The notes under the pieces: generated by a model
Databases searched by the model: none
What the model saw: only the letters and a program-made list of their open reading frames with translations
What the model was told of the DNA's origin: nothing
Part shown: positions 19,451 to 29,700 of the stretch, one piece after another
How positions within the stretch are numbered: position 1 is the first letter of the stretch
Layout of the letters: each line of letters opens with the position of its first letter
Made by a program: the position numbers and the translations under genes
Source of the DNA: Paraburkholderia sp.
GTDB taxonomy: Bacteria; Pseudomonadota; Gammaproteobacteria; Burkholderiales; Burkholderiaceae
Assembly (NCBI GenBank): GCA_031286755.1
Contig: JAITTX010000502.1
Location: forward strand, 1-45,257
Reading direction: 5' to 3'
Length of the DNA stretch: 45,257 bases

Positions 19451-20377
19451 ATGACCATGCATCGCACCATCGAACTGATTGCACCGTCGGGCTACCCGCA
19501 CGACACGGAAGCAGTGCGGCGAGGAGTTGCGCGTCTTCGCGCCGAGGGCCACCGCGTAGAGGGGATCGAGGCGGCCGAGCGGCGCTTCCTGCGCTTTGCC
19601 GGCACCGACGGCCAGCGCGCCGCCGAGCTGAACCGTCTTGCCGATCCGGGGCGCGACCTGCCCGATATCGTGCTCGCCGTGCGCGGCGGCTATGGCGCCG
19701 TGCGCATCCTGCACGGGCTCGATTACGAAGGCCTGCAAAAACGCCTCGCCGGGGAGCCGATCGTATTTGTCGGACACAGCGACTTCACTGCGATCCAGCT
19801 TGCGCTCTACGCGCGAGCGGGGCTCAAGACCTTTGGCGGTCCGATGCTCGTGAGCGATTTCGGCGCGCCGGAGTTGAGCAGCTTCACGATGCATCACTTC
19901 TGGAACACACTGACGAAGCCCGAATTCACGCTCAAGGTGACGGCGCCGCAGGCGCAGCAAGCCAACGTGTCGGGCATGTTGTGGGGCGGCAATCTCGCCA
20001 TGCTCGTCTCGCTCGTCGGCACGCCCTATATGCCGCCGGTGGAGGGCGGGATCCTCTTTGTCGAGGATGTCAACGAGCAGCCGTTCCGGGTGGAGCGGAT
20101 GCTCTATCAGCTTCACCTCTCAGGTATTCTCGCGCGCCAGCAGGCGCTGGTGCTCGGTGACTTTTCCGGTGGCAAGTCATTCGATTACGACAACGGTTAT
20201 GACCTGCACGCGGTGATCGAGCAAATGCGCTCGGTGGTGGGAATTCCCGTCATCACGGGCTTGCCGTTCGGCCACATCGAGAACATGGTCACATTGCCGT
20301 TCGGCGCGCGGGCCCGGTTGAGTGCCGACGCTCATGGCTTCGAACTCACCGTGAGCGACTATCCGTATCTCGCCTGA
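19451..20377 (+). CDS. ldcA: LD-carboxypeptidase (muramoyltetrapeptide carboxypeptidase)
   Basis: LdcA removes the terminal D-Ala from murein tetrapeptides during peptidoglycan recycling in the cytoplasm. The 308-residue peptidase S66 protein starts MTMHRTIELIAPSGYP. It has the nucleophile Ser110 in FVGHSDFTAIQLALY and the conserved AVRGGYGAVRIL, WGGNLAMLVSLVGTPYMP and LPFGHIENMVTLPFGARARL segments. An ATG at 19457 is an alternative start. A UUCG-loop terminator follows the stop. Confidence 0.93.
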   Translation: MTMHRTIELIAPSGYPHDTEAVRRGVARLRAEGHRVEGIEAAERRFLRFAGTDGQRAAELNRLADPGRDLPDIVLAVRGGYGAVRILHGLDYEGLQKRLAGEPIVFVGHSDFTAIQLALYARAGLKTFGGPMLVSDFGAPELSSFTMHHFWNTLTKPEFTLKVTAPQAQQANVSGMLWGGNLAMLVSLVGTPYMPPVEGGILFVEDVNEQPFRVERMLYQLHLSGILARQQALVLGDFSGGKSFDYDNGYDLHAVIEQMRSVVGIPVITGLPFGHIENMVTLPFGARARLSADAHGFELTVSDYPYLA

Positions 20378-20400
20378 CTCGACGGCCTCGCGATAGCGTC

Positions 20401-20422
20401 AAGCGCCTTCGGGCGCTTTTTT
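20401..20422 (+). terminator. ldcA terminator
   Basis: AAGCGCC (20401-20407), loop TTCG, GGCGCTT (20412-20418), then a T-run to 20422. A classic Rho-independent terminator 23 bp after the ldcA stop. Confidence 0.92.
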
Positions 20423-20492
20423 CCAGCGATAGATACGCAACTAACAGCCTGACAAACAAGAACCAGGTCCATGCTCTGGAGACTCCATCGCA

Positions 20493-20649
20493 ATTAAATT
20501 GTTGACAAAAAATGGGCTGATATAGGCTGTCTTATCCCTGAAAAAGTGCGACACACCCTGTAATGACACGGGTTTCACAAAAAACGGGCACATAGGTGCA
20601 GCCGTGACCTGGGTATCTTCCCCAGGTTGGTCGATTAAATTGTTGACAA
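20493..20649. promoter_or_regulatory. Duplicated 16-bp GntR-type operator overlapping the regulator promoter
   Basis: ATTAAATTGTTGACAA occurs exactly twice, at 20493-20508 and 20634-20649. Each contains the TTGT-N2-ACAA half-site pattern of FCD-type GntR operators. The second copy is part of a perfect inverted repeat AAATTGT-TG-ACAATTT (20637-20652). It overlaps the -35 TTGACA (20643-20648), which pairs with a -10 TAGGAT (20665-20670) at 16-base spacing. Between them is a hairpin ACCTGGG/CCCAGGT (20607-20627). Otherwise the 315-bp interval 20378-20692 holds only the ldcA terminator. Autoregulation by the adjacent GntR protein is the obvious reading. Confidence 0.75.
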
Positions 20650-20692
20650 TTTTTATGTTCAAACTAGGATACCCAACATCAAGGTGAGAGAC

Positions 20693-21415
20693 ATGCGAAA
20701 CGCCGACACCGAAGCCGACGCGACCGGCACGAAACCCGAGGCCATTGCCGCGCGCATCCGCGCCGCGATCCTCGAACATCGTTTGCCGCCTGGCGCGAAG
20801 CTCACGGAAGCGCAGTTGTGCGAGGTGTTCAATGTGAAGCGCGGGCCGATCCGGCAGGCCCTCTCGTTGCTCGCCGGCGATCACCTCGTCGATCTGGAGC
20901 CGAACCGCGGTGCGTTCGTTGCAAGCCCATCGCTCCAGGAGGTGCACGAGGTGTTCGAGATGCGCCGCATCATCGAGCTCGCGGTGGTGGAGCGCATCTG
21001 TAGTGCGCAGCATGGCAGCCGGAGACTGAAGGGCATCGGCGAAACCATCCGGCGCGAGCGCCGGGCGTTCGAAGGGCGCGACTTTCCGGCCTGGATCCGC
21101 CTCTCGGGCGAGTTTCATACCGAGCTGGCGGCGTTGACTGGCAATACGGTGCTGTGCGATTGCCTGAATGGCCTCGTGGCGCGCTCGACGCTGATCTCCG
21201 CGCTCTACGAATCGCCGGGCCGCAGCCCTTGCTCGTTCGACGACCATGAGGCGATTGTCCGGGCGCTGGAGGTTGGAGAGGTGCAGGAAGCGACCGCGCT
21301 GATGACGCGGCACCTGCAGGGCGTCGAGTTGAGGATGCTCGACCGTCCCGCGGGCGCTTCGGTGGATTTGCAGGACGTGTTCGGCACGCGCGCCGCAGCC
21401 GCGGCTGGGCGTTGA
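20693..21415 (+). CDS. GntR family regulator, FCD/FadR-C type
   Basis: A 240-residue GntR regulator. The winged helix (AIAARIRAAILEHRLPPGAKLTEAQLCEVFNVKRGPIRQALSLLAGDHLVDLEPNRGAFVA) is followed by an all-helical FCD effector domain. That domain contains the metal/ligand pocket residues in EFHTELAALTGN and FDDHEAIVRALE. The start is ATG 20693 with AAGGTGAG five bases upstream; a GTG at 20684 is inside that site. It precedes and is codirectional with an NCS1 permease and allantoin-pathway genes, so it probably controls ureide or purine catabolism. Confidence 0.9.
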   Translation: MRNADTEADATGTKPEAIAARIRAAILEHRLPPGAKLTEAQLCEVFNVKRGPIRQALSLLAGDHLVDLEPNRGAFVASPSLQEVHEVFEMRRIIELAVVERICSAQHGSRRLKGIGETIRRERRAFEGRDFPAWIRLSGEFHTELAALTGNTVLCDCLNGLVARSTLISALYESPGRSPCSFDDHEAIVRALEVGEVQEATALMTRHLQGVELRMLDRPAGASVDLQDVFGTRAAAAAGR

Positions 21416-21845
21416 GGAAAGAACGGGCGGTTTCCAGGGGCGCTGGGTGGCATGGCGCCGGATGGAAGTGGAAACCGGAGCATCACGGCAGCGCCTGCAC
21501 GAAGAGCGGGCGCGCCAGGCAGGACTGAATTGAACTGAACTGGAGACACGCGCGGCGGGGCCATGCAGGCCGCTGCGCGCGAGAGAAAAGATCGATGTGG
21601 CAGCGGGCGCCGCGAGGGCGCCTGCCGGGCAGGCAGCACGGCGAGCAGGGCGCGCACAGGCGCGACCGGAGCGGTGCTCAAGGGGGCGTCGAGCCAGACG
21701 CCCGGGCGGGGCGCGAGCCTTAGAGCCCCTGGTCCGAGCCATCCGCAGACATCGCGTGTATCGGCCGCAGCATGTGGCACAGCGCGCGTTTCGAGGCGTT
21801 TCAGGCGTCTTTTTCCGTCGGCGTATCCATCCCAAGGAGCGGATC
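21416..21845 (+). other. 430-bp gap between the GntR regulator and NCS1 permease genes
   Basis: GC-rich sequence without a gene I can support. Open frames here extend the neighbouring permease frame upstream or are Arg/Ala-rich and unconserved. No TTGT-N2-ACAA operator like those before the regulator is present. A short repeat TGAATTGAACTGAACTGG lies near 21525-21542. The permease has its own AAGGAG site at 21834-21839, but no convincing sigma-70 promoter was found. Confidence 0.5.
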
Positions 21846-23360
21846 ATGGCTCAGTTCAGCGCGTCACCAGGCAGTCCGGCAGTGCCCACCTTCGATTCAT
21901 CCGAGAGCAGCGAAGCGGCGGACAGCGCCCGGCTGCCGGCCGGCTACAGCGAGCGCCTCTACAACCCCGATCTCGCACCGCTCAAGGAGCAGACGTGGGG
22001 CGCCTATAACATCTTCGCGTTCTGGATGTCGGACGTGCACAGCGTCGGCGGCTACGTGTTCGCGGGCAGTCTCTTCGCACTCGGGCTCACGAGCTGGCAA
22101 GTACTGCTGGTGCTGATCGTCGGCATCACGATCGTCAACGTGCTCTGCAACCTCATCGCGCGGCCCAGCCAGCGTCACGGCGTGCCGTATCCGGTCGCGT
22201 GCCGCGGCACCTTCGGCGTGCTCGGCGCGAACATTCCCGCCGTGATCCGCGGCCTGATCGCGGTGGCATGGTATGGAATCCAGACTTATCTCGCGTCGAG
22301 CGCGCTCGTGATCGTCGTGCTCAAGTTCGTGCCGCAACTGATGCCGTATGCCGACGTGCACAAGCACGGCATGTTCGGCCTCTCGGCGATGGGCTGGGCC
22401 GGCTTCATGACGCTCTGGGTGCTGCAGGCGTTCGTGTTCTGGAACGGCATGGAGACCATCAAGAAGTTCATCGACTTCGCCGGTCCCGCCGTTTATGCGG
22501 TGATGTTCGTTCTGGCCGGCTACATGGTGTATCGCGCGGGCTGGCACAACATCGGCCTGAATCTCGGTGGCGTGAAGTATCACGGCGCGGAAGTGATCCC
22601 GGTGATGATCACCGCGGTTTCGCTCGTGGTGTCGTATTTCTCGGGGCCAATGCTCAATTTCGGCGACTTCTCGCGCTACGGAAAATCGCTCAGGAGCGTG
22701 CATCGCGGCAACTTCTGGGGCTTGCCTGTCAACTTCCTCGCGTTCTCGATCGTCACGGTGATCACGACGTCGGCCACGCTGCCTGTATTCGGACAACTGA
22801 TTACCGATCCAGTGGAAACGGTGAGCCGCATCGATCATCCCACGGCCGTCATTCTCGGCGCGCTGACGTTCACGATCGCGACCATCGGCATCAATATCGT
22901 CGCGAACTTCGTTTCGCCGGCGTTCGACTTCTCGAACGTCGCGCCGCGCCTGATCAGCTGGCGCGCGGGCGGCATGCTGGCCGCGGTGGCCTCGATCTTC
23001 ATCACGCCGTGGAATCTCTTCAACAATCCCGCCGTGATTCACTACACGCTCGACGTGCTCGGCGCCTTCATCGGGCCTTTGTACGGGGTCCTGATCGTTG
23101 ACTTCTATCTCGTGAAGCGCGGACGTCTCGCCGTCGACGATCTCTACAGCGTCTCGCCGAAGGGCGCGTACTGGTACAGCAACGGCGTGAACTGGCGCGC
23201 GGTGTCGGCACTGCTGCCTGCCGCGGTCATTGCGATTCTCTGCGTGATGCTGCCGTCGCTCGAAGGCGCGGCGAACTTCTCGTGGTTCATCGGCGCGGGA
23301 CTCGGCGCGCTGTTCTACCGCGTCTTGACGATGGGCGAGCGGGCGCGGGCACGGGCGTAA
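21846..23360 (+). CDS. NCS1 family nucleobase/allantoin/hydantoin permease
   Basis: A 504-residue cation symporter of the NCS1 (PucI/Mhp1) family with about 12 membrane segments. Family features are the N-terminal LYNPDLAPLKEQTWGAYNIFAFWMSDVHSVGGYVFAGSLF, the RPSQRHGVPYPVACRGTFGVLGANIPA loop, and FWNGMETIKKFIDFAGPAVY. ATG 21846 follows AAGGAG. The racemase and allantoinase genes directly downstream suggest allantoin or a related ureide/purine as substrate; uracil or hydantoin cannot be excluded. The stop is 24 bp before the racemase gene. Confidence 0.9.
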   Translation: MAQFSASPGSPAVPTFDSSESSEAADSARLPAGYSERLYNPDLAPLKEQTWGAYNIFAFWMSDVHSVGGYVFAGSLFALGLTSWQVLLVLIVGITIVNVLCNLIARPSQRHGVPYPVACRGTFGVLGANIPAVIRGLIAVAWYGIQTYLASSALVIVVLKFVPQLMPYADVHKHGMFGLSAMGWAGFMTLWVLQAFVFWNGMETIKKFIDFAGPAVYAVMFVLAGYMVYRAGWHNIGLNLGGVKYHGAEVIPVMITAVSLVVSYFSGPMLNFGDFSRYGKSLRSVHRGNFWGLPVNFLAFSIVTVITTSATLPVFGQLITDPVETVSRIDHPTAVILGALTFTIATIGINIVANFVSPAFDFSNVAPRLISWRAGGMLAAVASIFITPWNLFNNPAVIHYTLDVLGAFIGPLYGVLIVDFYLVKRGRLAVDDLYSVSPKGAYWYSNGVNWRAVSALLPAAVIAILCVMLPSLEGAANFSWFIGAGLGALFYRVLTMGERARARA

Positions 23361-23384
23361 CTACGAAACGAGCAGAGAACTGAC

Positions 23385-24173
23385 ATGCGTATCAAGTTGA
23401 TCAATCCGAACACCACGCAGCGCATGACGGCTGCGATGGGGCAGTGCGCGCGCGCGGTAGCGGCGGCAGGCACTGAGGTCGTGGCCGTGAGCCCGACGAT
23501 GGGACCGCCCTCGATCGAGGGCTATTACGACGAGGCGCTCGCGACGCCGGGCCTGCTCGCGGAGGTGGAGGCGGGCGAGCGCGAGGGCTTCGACGGCTAT
23601 GTGATTGCCTGCTTTGGCGATCCCGGGCTGTACGCGGCGCGCGAATTGGCGCGCGGGCCTGTGGTGGGCATTGCCGAAGCGGCCATGCACGCGGCGAGCG
23701 TGCTCGCGCCCGGCTTTTCGGTCGTGACCACGCTCTCGCGCACGAAGGCGATGGCGTGGCATCTCGCCGAGCGCTACGGCATGAGCCGCTTCTGCCGCAA
23801 CGTGCGGGCAATCGACGTGGCCGTGCTCGAACTCGACGAGCCGGGTTCGGCCGCGCGCCGGGCGATCGTCGAGGAATGCCGCCGCGCGCTCGACGAAGAC
23901 GGAGCGGACGCAATCGTGCTCGGCTGCGCGGGCATGACCAGTCTGTGCGCGCAGGTGGAGGACGCGCTTGGCGTGCCCGTGGTGGACGGCGTGACGGCGG
24001 CGGTGAAGTGGGTGGAGGCGCTGGTCGCGCTGCGCCTCGTGACGGCCAAGCGGGGCGACTTCGCGCGCCCCCTCGCAAAGCGTTACGATGGCGAGTTCGC
24101 GCGCTTTAGCCCGACCAGTGCGGTGAGCGCCACGGAAACGCCGCCACCGGTACGGCCGCTGCGCTACGGGTAA
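23385..24173 (+). CDS. Asp/Glu/hydantoin racemase family protein, probable allantoin racemase
   Basis: A 262-residue cofactor-independent racemase of the HyuA/HpxA type. Both catalytic cysteines are visible, in VIACFGDPGLYAARE and VLGCAGMTSL, and the N-terminus MRIKLINPNTT is the family hallmark. Members interconvert hydantoin or allantoin enantiomers; next to an allantoinase and an NCS1 permease, allantoin is the likely substrate. The last 35 residues (after FARPLAKRYDGEF) are a Pro/Thr-rich tail. Confidence 0.87.
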   Translation: MRIKLINPNTTQRMTAAMGQCARAVAAAGTEVVAVSPTMGPPSIEGYYDEALATPGLLAEVEAGEREGFDGYVIACFGDPGLYAARELARGPVVGIAEAAMHAASVLAPGFSVVTTLSRTKAMAWHLAERYGMSRFCRNVRAIDVAVLELDEPGSAARRAIVEECRRALDEDGADAIVLGCAGMTSLCAQVEDALGVPVVDGVTAAVKWVEALVALRLVTAKRGDFARPLAKRYDGEFARFSPTSAVSATETPPPVRPLRYG

Positions 24174-24431
24174 ACACGCAAACCGCGCTGCGCCCCGCCA
24201 GACGGGGCGTGCCCGGCACATACACCTCGCTTGACCCGCACTATCTGTCGGTGCGTATGGGCGCGCCGGGGTGATTTGGCTACACTGGGCCGATCCTGAA
24301 AACGGCATGACCCGGCATGGCGCAAAGCCTTGTGGCGCAAGGCTTTCGCACCGGTCCAGCCGATTTTTTGCGCGCGCGGGCCATCCGCGCGGTTTTTACG
24401 TTTCGTTATTCATTCGAAAGATTCGATCAGC

Positions 24432-25391
24432 ATGCCACTCGATCCCCAATATCCCCGCGATCTGATCGGCTATGGCCGGCATCCGGTGCAGGCCAACTGG
24501 CCCGGTCAGGCGCGCGTCGCGGTGCAGTTCGTGCTCAATTACGAAGAGGGCGGTGAAAACTGCGTGCTCCATGGCGACCCGGCCTCCGAGCAGTTCCTCT
24601 CCGAGATCGTTGGCGCCGCCGCTTATCCGGCGCGTCACATGAGCATGGAGTCGATCTACGAATACGGCTCGCGCGCGGGCGTGTGGCGCATTCTGCGCGA
24701 ATTCGAAAAGCGCGGCCTGCCGCTCACCGTGTTCGGTGTTGGCATGGCCATCGAGCGTCATCCCGAAGTGGCCCGCGCGTTCGTCGAACTCGGCCACGAG
24801 ATCGCTTGCCACGGGTATCGCTGGATCCACTATCAGAATGTAACGCCCGAACTCGAAGCCGAGCACATGAAGCTCGGCATGGAAGCGATCGAGCGTGTCA
24901 CGGGCGTGCTCCCGCTGGGCTGGTACACCGGCCGCGACAGCCCCAATACGCACCGCCTCGTGGCGGAGCACGGCGGCTTCCTCTACGACTCCGACAATTA
25001 CGGCGACGACCTGCCGTTCTGGATGGATGTCGAAGTCGCCGGCGGCAAGCAGGTGCCGCAACTGATCGTGCCTTATACGCTCGACACGAACGACATGCGT
25101 TTTGCCTCGCCGCAGGGCTTCAACACGGCGGACCACTTCTTCACCTACCTGCGCGACGCGTTCGACGTGCTCTACGCGGAAGGCGACGAAGCGCCGAAAA
25201 TGCTTTCGATCGGCATGCATTGCCGTTTGCTCGGCCGCCCGGGGCGGTTCCGCGCACTGCAGCGCTTCCTCGATCACATCGAGCAGCACGACCGCGTTTG
25301 GGTTACGCGTCGTGTCGACATCGCGCGTCACTGGCGTGAGCACCATCCCTATCAACCGCAGCAGAACGACCACCGCGGGGCCGCCGCATGA
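24432..25391 (+). CDS. puuE: Allantoinase PuuE (polysaccharide-deacetylase fold)
   Basis: PuuE opens the hydantoin ring of allantoin to give allantoate. It has the NodB-like deacetylase fold, not the amidohydrolase fold of AllB. The 319-residue protein starts MPLDPQYPRDLIGYG and carries the conserved VQFVLNYEEGGENCVLHGD, SMESIYEYGSRAGVWRILREF, ELGHEIACHGYRWI and RDSPNTHRLV segments. ATG 24432 is chosen because conservation begins there; the ORF from 24330 adds unrelated residues. The stop overlaps the uraD start (ATGA). Confidence 0.93.
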   Translation: MPLDPQYPRDLIGYGRHPVQANWPGQARVAVQFVLNYEEGGENCVLHGDPASEQFLSEIVGAAAYPARHMSMESIYEYGSRAGVWRILREFEKRGLPLTVFGVGMAIERHPEVARAFVELGHEIACHGYRWIHYQNVTPELEAEHMKLGMEAIERVTGVLPLGWYTGRDSPNTHRLVAEHGGFLYDSDNYGDDLPFWMDVEVAGGKQVPQLIVPYTLDTNDMRFASPQGFNTADHFFTYLRDAFDVLYAEGDEAPKMLSIGMHCRLLGRPGRFRALQRFLDHIEQHDRVWVTRRVDIARHWREHHPYQPQQNDHRGAAA

Positions 25392-25909
25392 AGGCAATGC
25401 AATACACCCTCGACCAGTTGAACAACGCCTCGACCGATGCCTTCGTGGCCGCGCTTTCGGGCATCTTCGAGCACTCGCCCTGGGTGGCGGAAGCGGCGGC
25501 GCAGCAGCGCCCTTACACGAGTATCGACACGTTGCACACGACGATGTCGAAAGCCGTGGAGACCGCGGACGAAGCAAAGCAGCTCGCGCTCATCAACGCT
25601 CACCCGGAACTCGCGGGCAAGGCGGCCGTGCGTGGCGAGCTGACCGATGAATCCACGCGCGAGCAAAGCGGCGCAGGCCTGAATCTGTGCACGCAGGAAG
25701 AATTCGACAAGCTGCAGGCGCTCAACCAGGCCTATCGCGAGAAGTTCGGCTTTCCGTTCATTCTTGCGGTGCGCGGCTTTGACCGCCACGGCATCATCGC
25801 GAATTTCGAGTCGCGTGTGAACAACACCCGCACCGACGAAATGCGCGCGAGCCTCGACCAGATTTATCGCATTGCGCGCTTCAGGCTCGACGAGCTGATC
25901 GACGCATGA
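25388..25909 (+). CDS. uraD: OHCU decarboxylase UraD
   Basis: UraD decarboxylates 2-oxo-4-hydroxy-4-carboxy-5-ureidoimidazoline to S-allantoin, the last step of the urate-to-allantoin route. The 173-residue protein has the catalytic His72 in LINAHPELAGKAAV and Glu92 in STREQSGAGL, with FKLQ-like and KFGFPFILAVRG segments. It overlaps puuE by four bases and is followed after 157 bp by allA, with no allantoicase between. Confidence 0.95.
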   Translation: MKAMQYTLDQLNNASTDAFVAALSGIFEHSPWVAEAAAQQRPYTSIDTLHTTMSKAVETADEAKQLALINAHPELAGKAAVRGELTDESTREQSGAGLNLCTQEEFDKLQALNQAYREKFGFPFILAVRGFDRHGIIANFESRVNNTRTDEMRASLDQIYRIARFRLDELIDA

Positions 25910-26066
25910 GATTGACGCCGCGCCTTGCGTTTAGCGACGGCGCGGTGTTATTTGGGTCTAGAGAAAAGAGACGAAGGCACCCTCGATCCCGGCGCACTCC
26001 TGGACGATCGTGTCTCGCGCGTGCATTTGTGAGGCACGCTCGCTTGAGTGCAGTAACGAGGTGAAT

Positions 26067-26603
26067 ATGAGCGATACGACACAGGATCTTGGCATGACAC
26101 TGGCAATCGAGCCGCTGACTCCCGAAGCATTCGCGCCGTTCGGCGACGTGATCGAGCTTGCGGGCGCGAAACAAATCCCGATCAATCTGGGTACGACGAT
26201 CCGCTATCACGATCTCGCGAACGTGGACGTCACGGACGAGGGCGGCCGCACGCTCGTCAATCTCTTCCGCGGCCAGCCGCGCGTGCTGCCGTTCGAGATC
26301 AAGATGCTCGAGCGCCATCCGCTTGGCAGCCAGGCGTTCGTGCCGCTCAACGAGAAGCCGTATCTCGTCGTCGTGGCGCCCGCGGGCGACCTGGATGTCA
26401 CGAAGATTCGCGCGTTCGTTTCGCACGGCTGGCAAGGCGTGAACTACGCGAAGGGCGTCTGGCATCACCCGCTGATCGCGCTGGGCGAGGTGAGCGACTT
26501 CATCGTCGTCGATCGCGGCGGCGAGGGCCTGAACCTCAACGAGCAGGATTTGCCGGAGTCGTTCTGGCTGACCGAAGAGGCAATGACGGCAGCGCAGCGT
26601 TGA
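26067..26603 (+). CDS. allA: Ureidoglycolate lyase AllA
   Basis: AllA splits ureidoglycolate into glyoxylate and urea. The 178-residue cupin-like protein has [88 protein letters not shown] and [16 protein letters not shown], all family hallmarks. ATG 26067 has GAGGTGA upstream; ATG 26094 is a possible alternative. It is the last gene of the left half of the ureide locus and ends at a bidirectional terminator. Confidence 0.95.
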   Translation: MSDTTQDLGMTLAIEPLTPEAFAPFGDVIELAGAKQIPINLGTTIRYHDLANVDVTDEGGRTLVNLFRGQPRVLPFEIKMLERHPLGSQAFVPLNEKPYLVVVAPAGDLDVTKIRAFVSHGWQGVNYAKGVWHHPLIALGEVSDFIVVDRGGEGLNLNEQDLPESFWLTEEAMTAAQR

Positions 26604-26631
26604 TGGACTGACGCATCGCGCTTCGCGAACA

Positions 26632-26661
26632 AAAAAGCCACGGCCGAAACCGTGGCTTTTT
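26632..26661. terminator. Bidirectional terminator between allA and the autotransporter
   Basis: AAAAAGCCACGG (26632-26643) and CCGTGGCTTTTT (26650-26661) form a 12-bp stem with a 6-base loop, with A-run and T-run on either side. It works for allA from the left and for the convergent autotransporter gene from the right. Confidence 0.95.
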
Positions 26662-26719
26662 GCATTTGACGGGGCACGCGCGCCAGCAACGTGCCCCGGT
26701 TATGCCAGGTTAGCGGCTA

Positions 26720-29700
26720 TCAGAACTCATAGCCGACCTGAGCGCGAGCAGCCGTATTACCGGTGCTCGTGACGGAAACGCCACCATTGACGAGCCAGTG
26801 CATGTTCGTCGAGCGATACGTCACGCCGATGGCCGCCGCACTGCCGCCCATGTAGTAGCCGCCGCCTGCCGCGACCACCGTGCGCCCCGGACCCGAAGGC
26901 GTGAGGTTCGGCATCGCCATGGCTGCGGCCACACCCGCGTACGCGTTCTTCGAAACCGTGTTGATCGAGCTTTGCAGATTGCCGATCTGCTGGCTGAACG
27001 CGTTCGATTGCTGCGTCATCGCGTTGTTCAACTGGTTCAGGTTGACCGCATCGGTGCCCGACGTGCCGGCAGCAACGTTGACGATCTGGCGCTCGGAGCC
27101 TTCGGAGCCGACCGACACCGCATTGTCGCGGTTGGCGATCGAGTTGGCGCCGATCGCCACGGCATTGTTCGCCGACGCATTGGCCTTGTCGCCGATCGCG
27201 GTCGAGTTCGCACCCGTTGCCACGGCGCCGCCGCCGACTGCGAGCGACTGCGTGCCGGAGGCTGCCGCGACACCGCTCGTCGAGTTGACCGCCGTTGCTG
27301 TGGAGCCGCCCGTGCCGATGTTCTGCAGGGCCTGGTTGAGACTCTCGACTTGCTGGTTCGTGGCGTAGAGCTGCTGGCCGGTCACCGCATCCGTGCTGTC
27401 CAGCGACAGGGCGCCGTTCGCGAGACCGCTCAAGCTGACAGTGCCGCCGCTTGCGCTGCTCAGCGTCACGCTCGAGTGGTCGGCGGTGTCGTAATGGACC
27501 GCATCGGCGTCGGTCGAACCGATTGCTGCGTCGCCGACCGTCACGGCGTAATTCGCCGCTGCGGCTCCGGTGCTGCTGCTACCCGCGTCGGCGCCGAGAA
27601 GCGTGCGCGATGCCGCGACCATGCGCGTCGTAGACGATGCCGAAGCCGGGCTCGACACGTTTTCGACCGCCTTGGGTGCGTTTTCGCCCGCGTCCGCAGC
27701 CAGCGTGGCAATGTCGTCCGAGTTCTTTTGCACGCGGCTGTCGAGATTGGCAATTGCGTCGCCAACCGTATTCACCGTCGTGCCGCCCACGGAGTAGCTG
27801 GGGGCGATAAAGACGCCTGCCGAATTGAGGCCGGCACCGCCGCCCAGAGCTGCCGCCACGCTGCGCAATTGACCGACGTTGGCGGCATCGGTGTCGCCCT
27901 GGCCCGCGGCCAGGTTGACGATACGGCGCGTGTTGACTGCGTTCTGCACCGTATAGGCCTGGCCATTCGCGTCATAGGCGACGTACGAGCCCGCGCCGTC
28001 GTTGCCAACCGAGACCGTATTCGACTGATTCGCCACCGAGCCGGCGCCGATTGCCACCGCGTCCTTGGCGCTTGCATAGGCCTGAACACCGAGCGCGACA
28101 CCGTTCGCAGCGGGCGTATAGGCGTTCGAGCCGATCGCAATGGCGCCGGCCCCATTGGCTCGCGCGGCGTCTGACGGGCCTTGCGTGCCGACATTGTCCG
28201 CGAGGCCACTGACCTGCGAGTAGTACGCTGCGGTCGTATAGGACTGCGTGAGGCCAGCCGAGTTAACACCGGAACTGCCGTTTGCGTTGTTTGCACCCGA
28301 TGAGCGGAGCAGCGGGGAGGGGGACCTGACACCACCGTTGCCTGCCGAATTGACGATGTCGTAGACCTGGCCGACGTTGGCAGCATCGGTATCCTGAATG
28401 CCGTTCGCCACATTGCTGATGACGGTGCCCTTGGGCAGAAGGCCTTCGGAGCGTTCACCGTTCACGAAGTAAATGCTGTTGCCCTGGCCCGGATCGAGGA
28501 CGATCTGCGAGTTCGCGGTTCCGATGGTGTTCGGGACGTAGAGTACGGCAGGGTTGCTCACACTGCCGTTGGCGTCCATGATGAAGCCGCCGTACGTATA
28601 ACCGGTCGGGCTCGACGACGTAGCCTGAGCACCCCAGCCGGCCGTGGTCAGCGTGTTGTTGATCCGCGTAACGGAGTTATTGACGTTCGTGACCGACTCA
28701 GTGACGTCGTAGAGTTGCGCGCCGTTCACCGCGTCCATGCTCGATGCCGTCACATCGCCCTGGGCCACATTGCTTAGCTTCGTGCCCTTGGCACCGCCAA
28801 ACGTGATGCTGCCCTTGCTCGAGTCATCGTACAGAACCTGGTTGGCGGTTTGCAGCACGAGGTTGGAGACGGCGGTGTTGGTCGCGTACAACTGCGAGCC
28901 GTTGACGGCGTCGGTCGACGACTCGCTCAGACGGCCAGCCGCGACGTTCGTGAGCGTACGCTCATTGCCGGCGCTGCCAATGCTGACTGTGCTCGTCGGA
29001 TTGCTGCCCGCGAAGGTGTAGTCCTGGCCAGCAATCGTTGCGCCTGTCGTAGCGACCGCCGCAGCCGTCGTGGAGCCCGCGCCGAGTGCGACAGCGTTGC
29101 CTTCCGAGGCTGTGGCGCCGGCTCCGATGGCGAGCGCATTGTCGCCGCTTGCCAGAGCGTTCGCGCCGATGGCGATTGCCGAAGCGCCGGTCGCGCCTTC
29201 ACCGTTGTAGTTGCCGTCGCCGGACTCGCTGTTGATGCCGACGTAGTGCGTTACCTTGCCATCGAATTCCTGAATGGCGTTATAGAGTTGAGAACCGTTG
29301 ACGGCGTCGGTGCTGGCCGCCGAGAGTTCGCCGTTGGCGACGTTGTGCAGCGCGACCGGTGCGCTTGCGTCCGTGCCGCCGAGCGTCAGCGAATCGTGTG
29401 CCGACGAGTCGTAGATCACGGCATCGGCGAGCTTGCCGTTGATGTTGGTGATGTCACCCTGGATGTTGGTGACGTCGCCGGCGAGGTTCGAAATGTTCGA
29501 GTTGGTGGCGTAGAGCTGGCCACCGTTGACGGCGTCGGTGCTGGAGGCCGAGAGGTCGCCGTCGGCGACGTTATGCAGCGCGACCGGTTCGCTTGCATCG
29601 GCGCCGCCCAGTGTAACCGCGTTCTTTGCCGGCGAGTCGTACTGGACGGCGTTGCCGATCCTAGCGCTGATAGCGTAGAGCTGCGAGCCGTTGACGGCTT

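Noticed and set aside
20441..21847. 468-codon - strand frame over the GntR gene
   Set aside because: It is low-complexity Arg/Ala/Pro sequence, and the GntR protein with its promoter and ribosome binding site is on the other strand.
26798..28174. 458-codon + strand frame opposite the autotransporter
   Set aside because: It is repetitive because the adhesin gene is repetitive; no start signals or conserved motifs.
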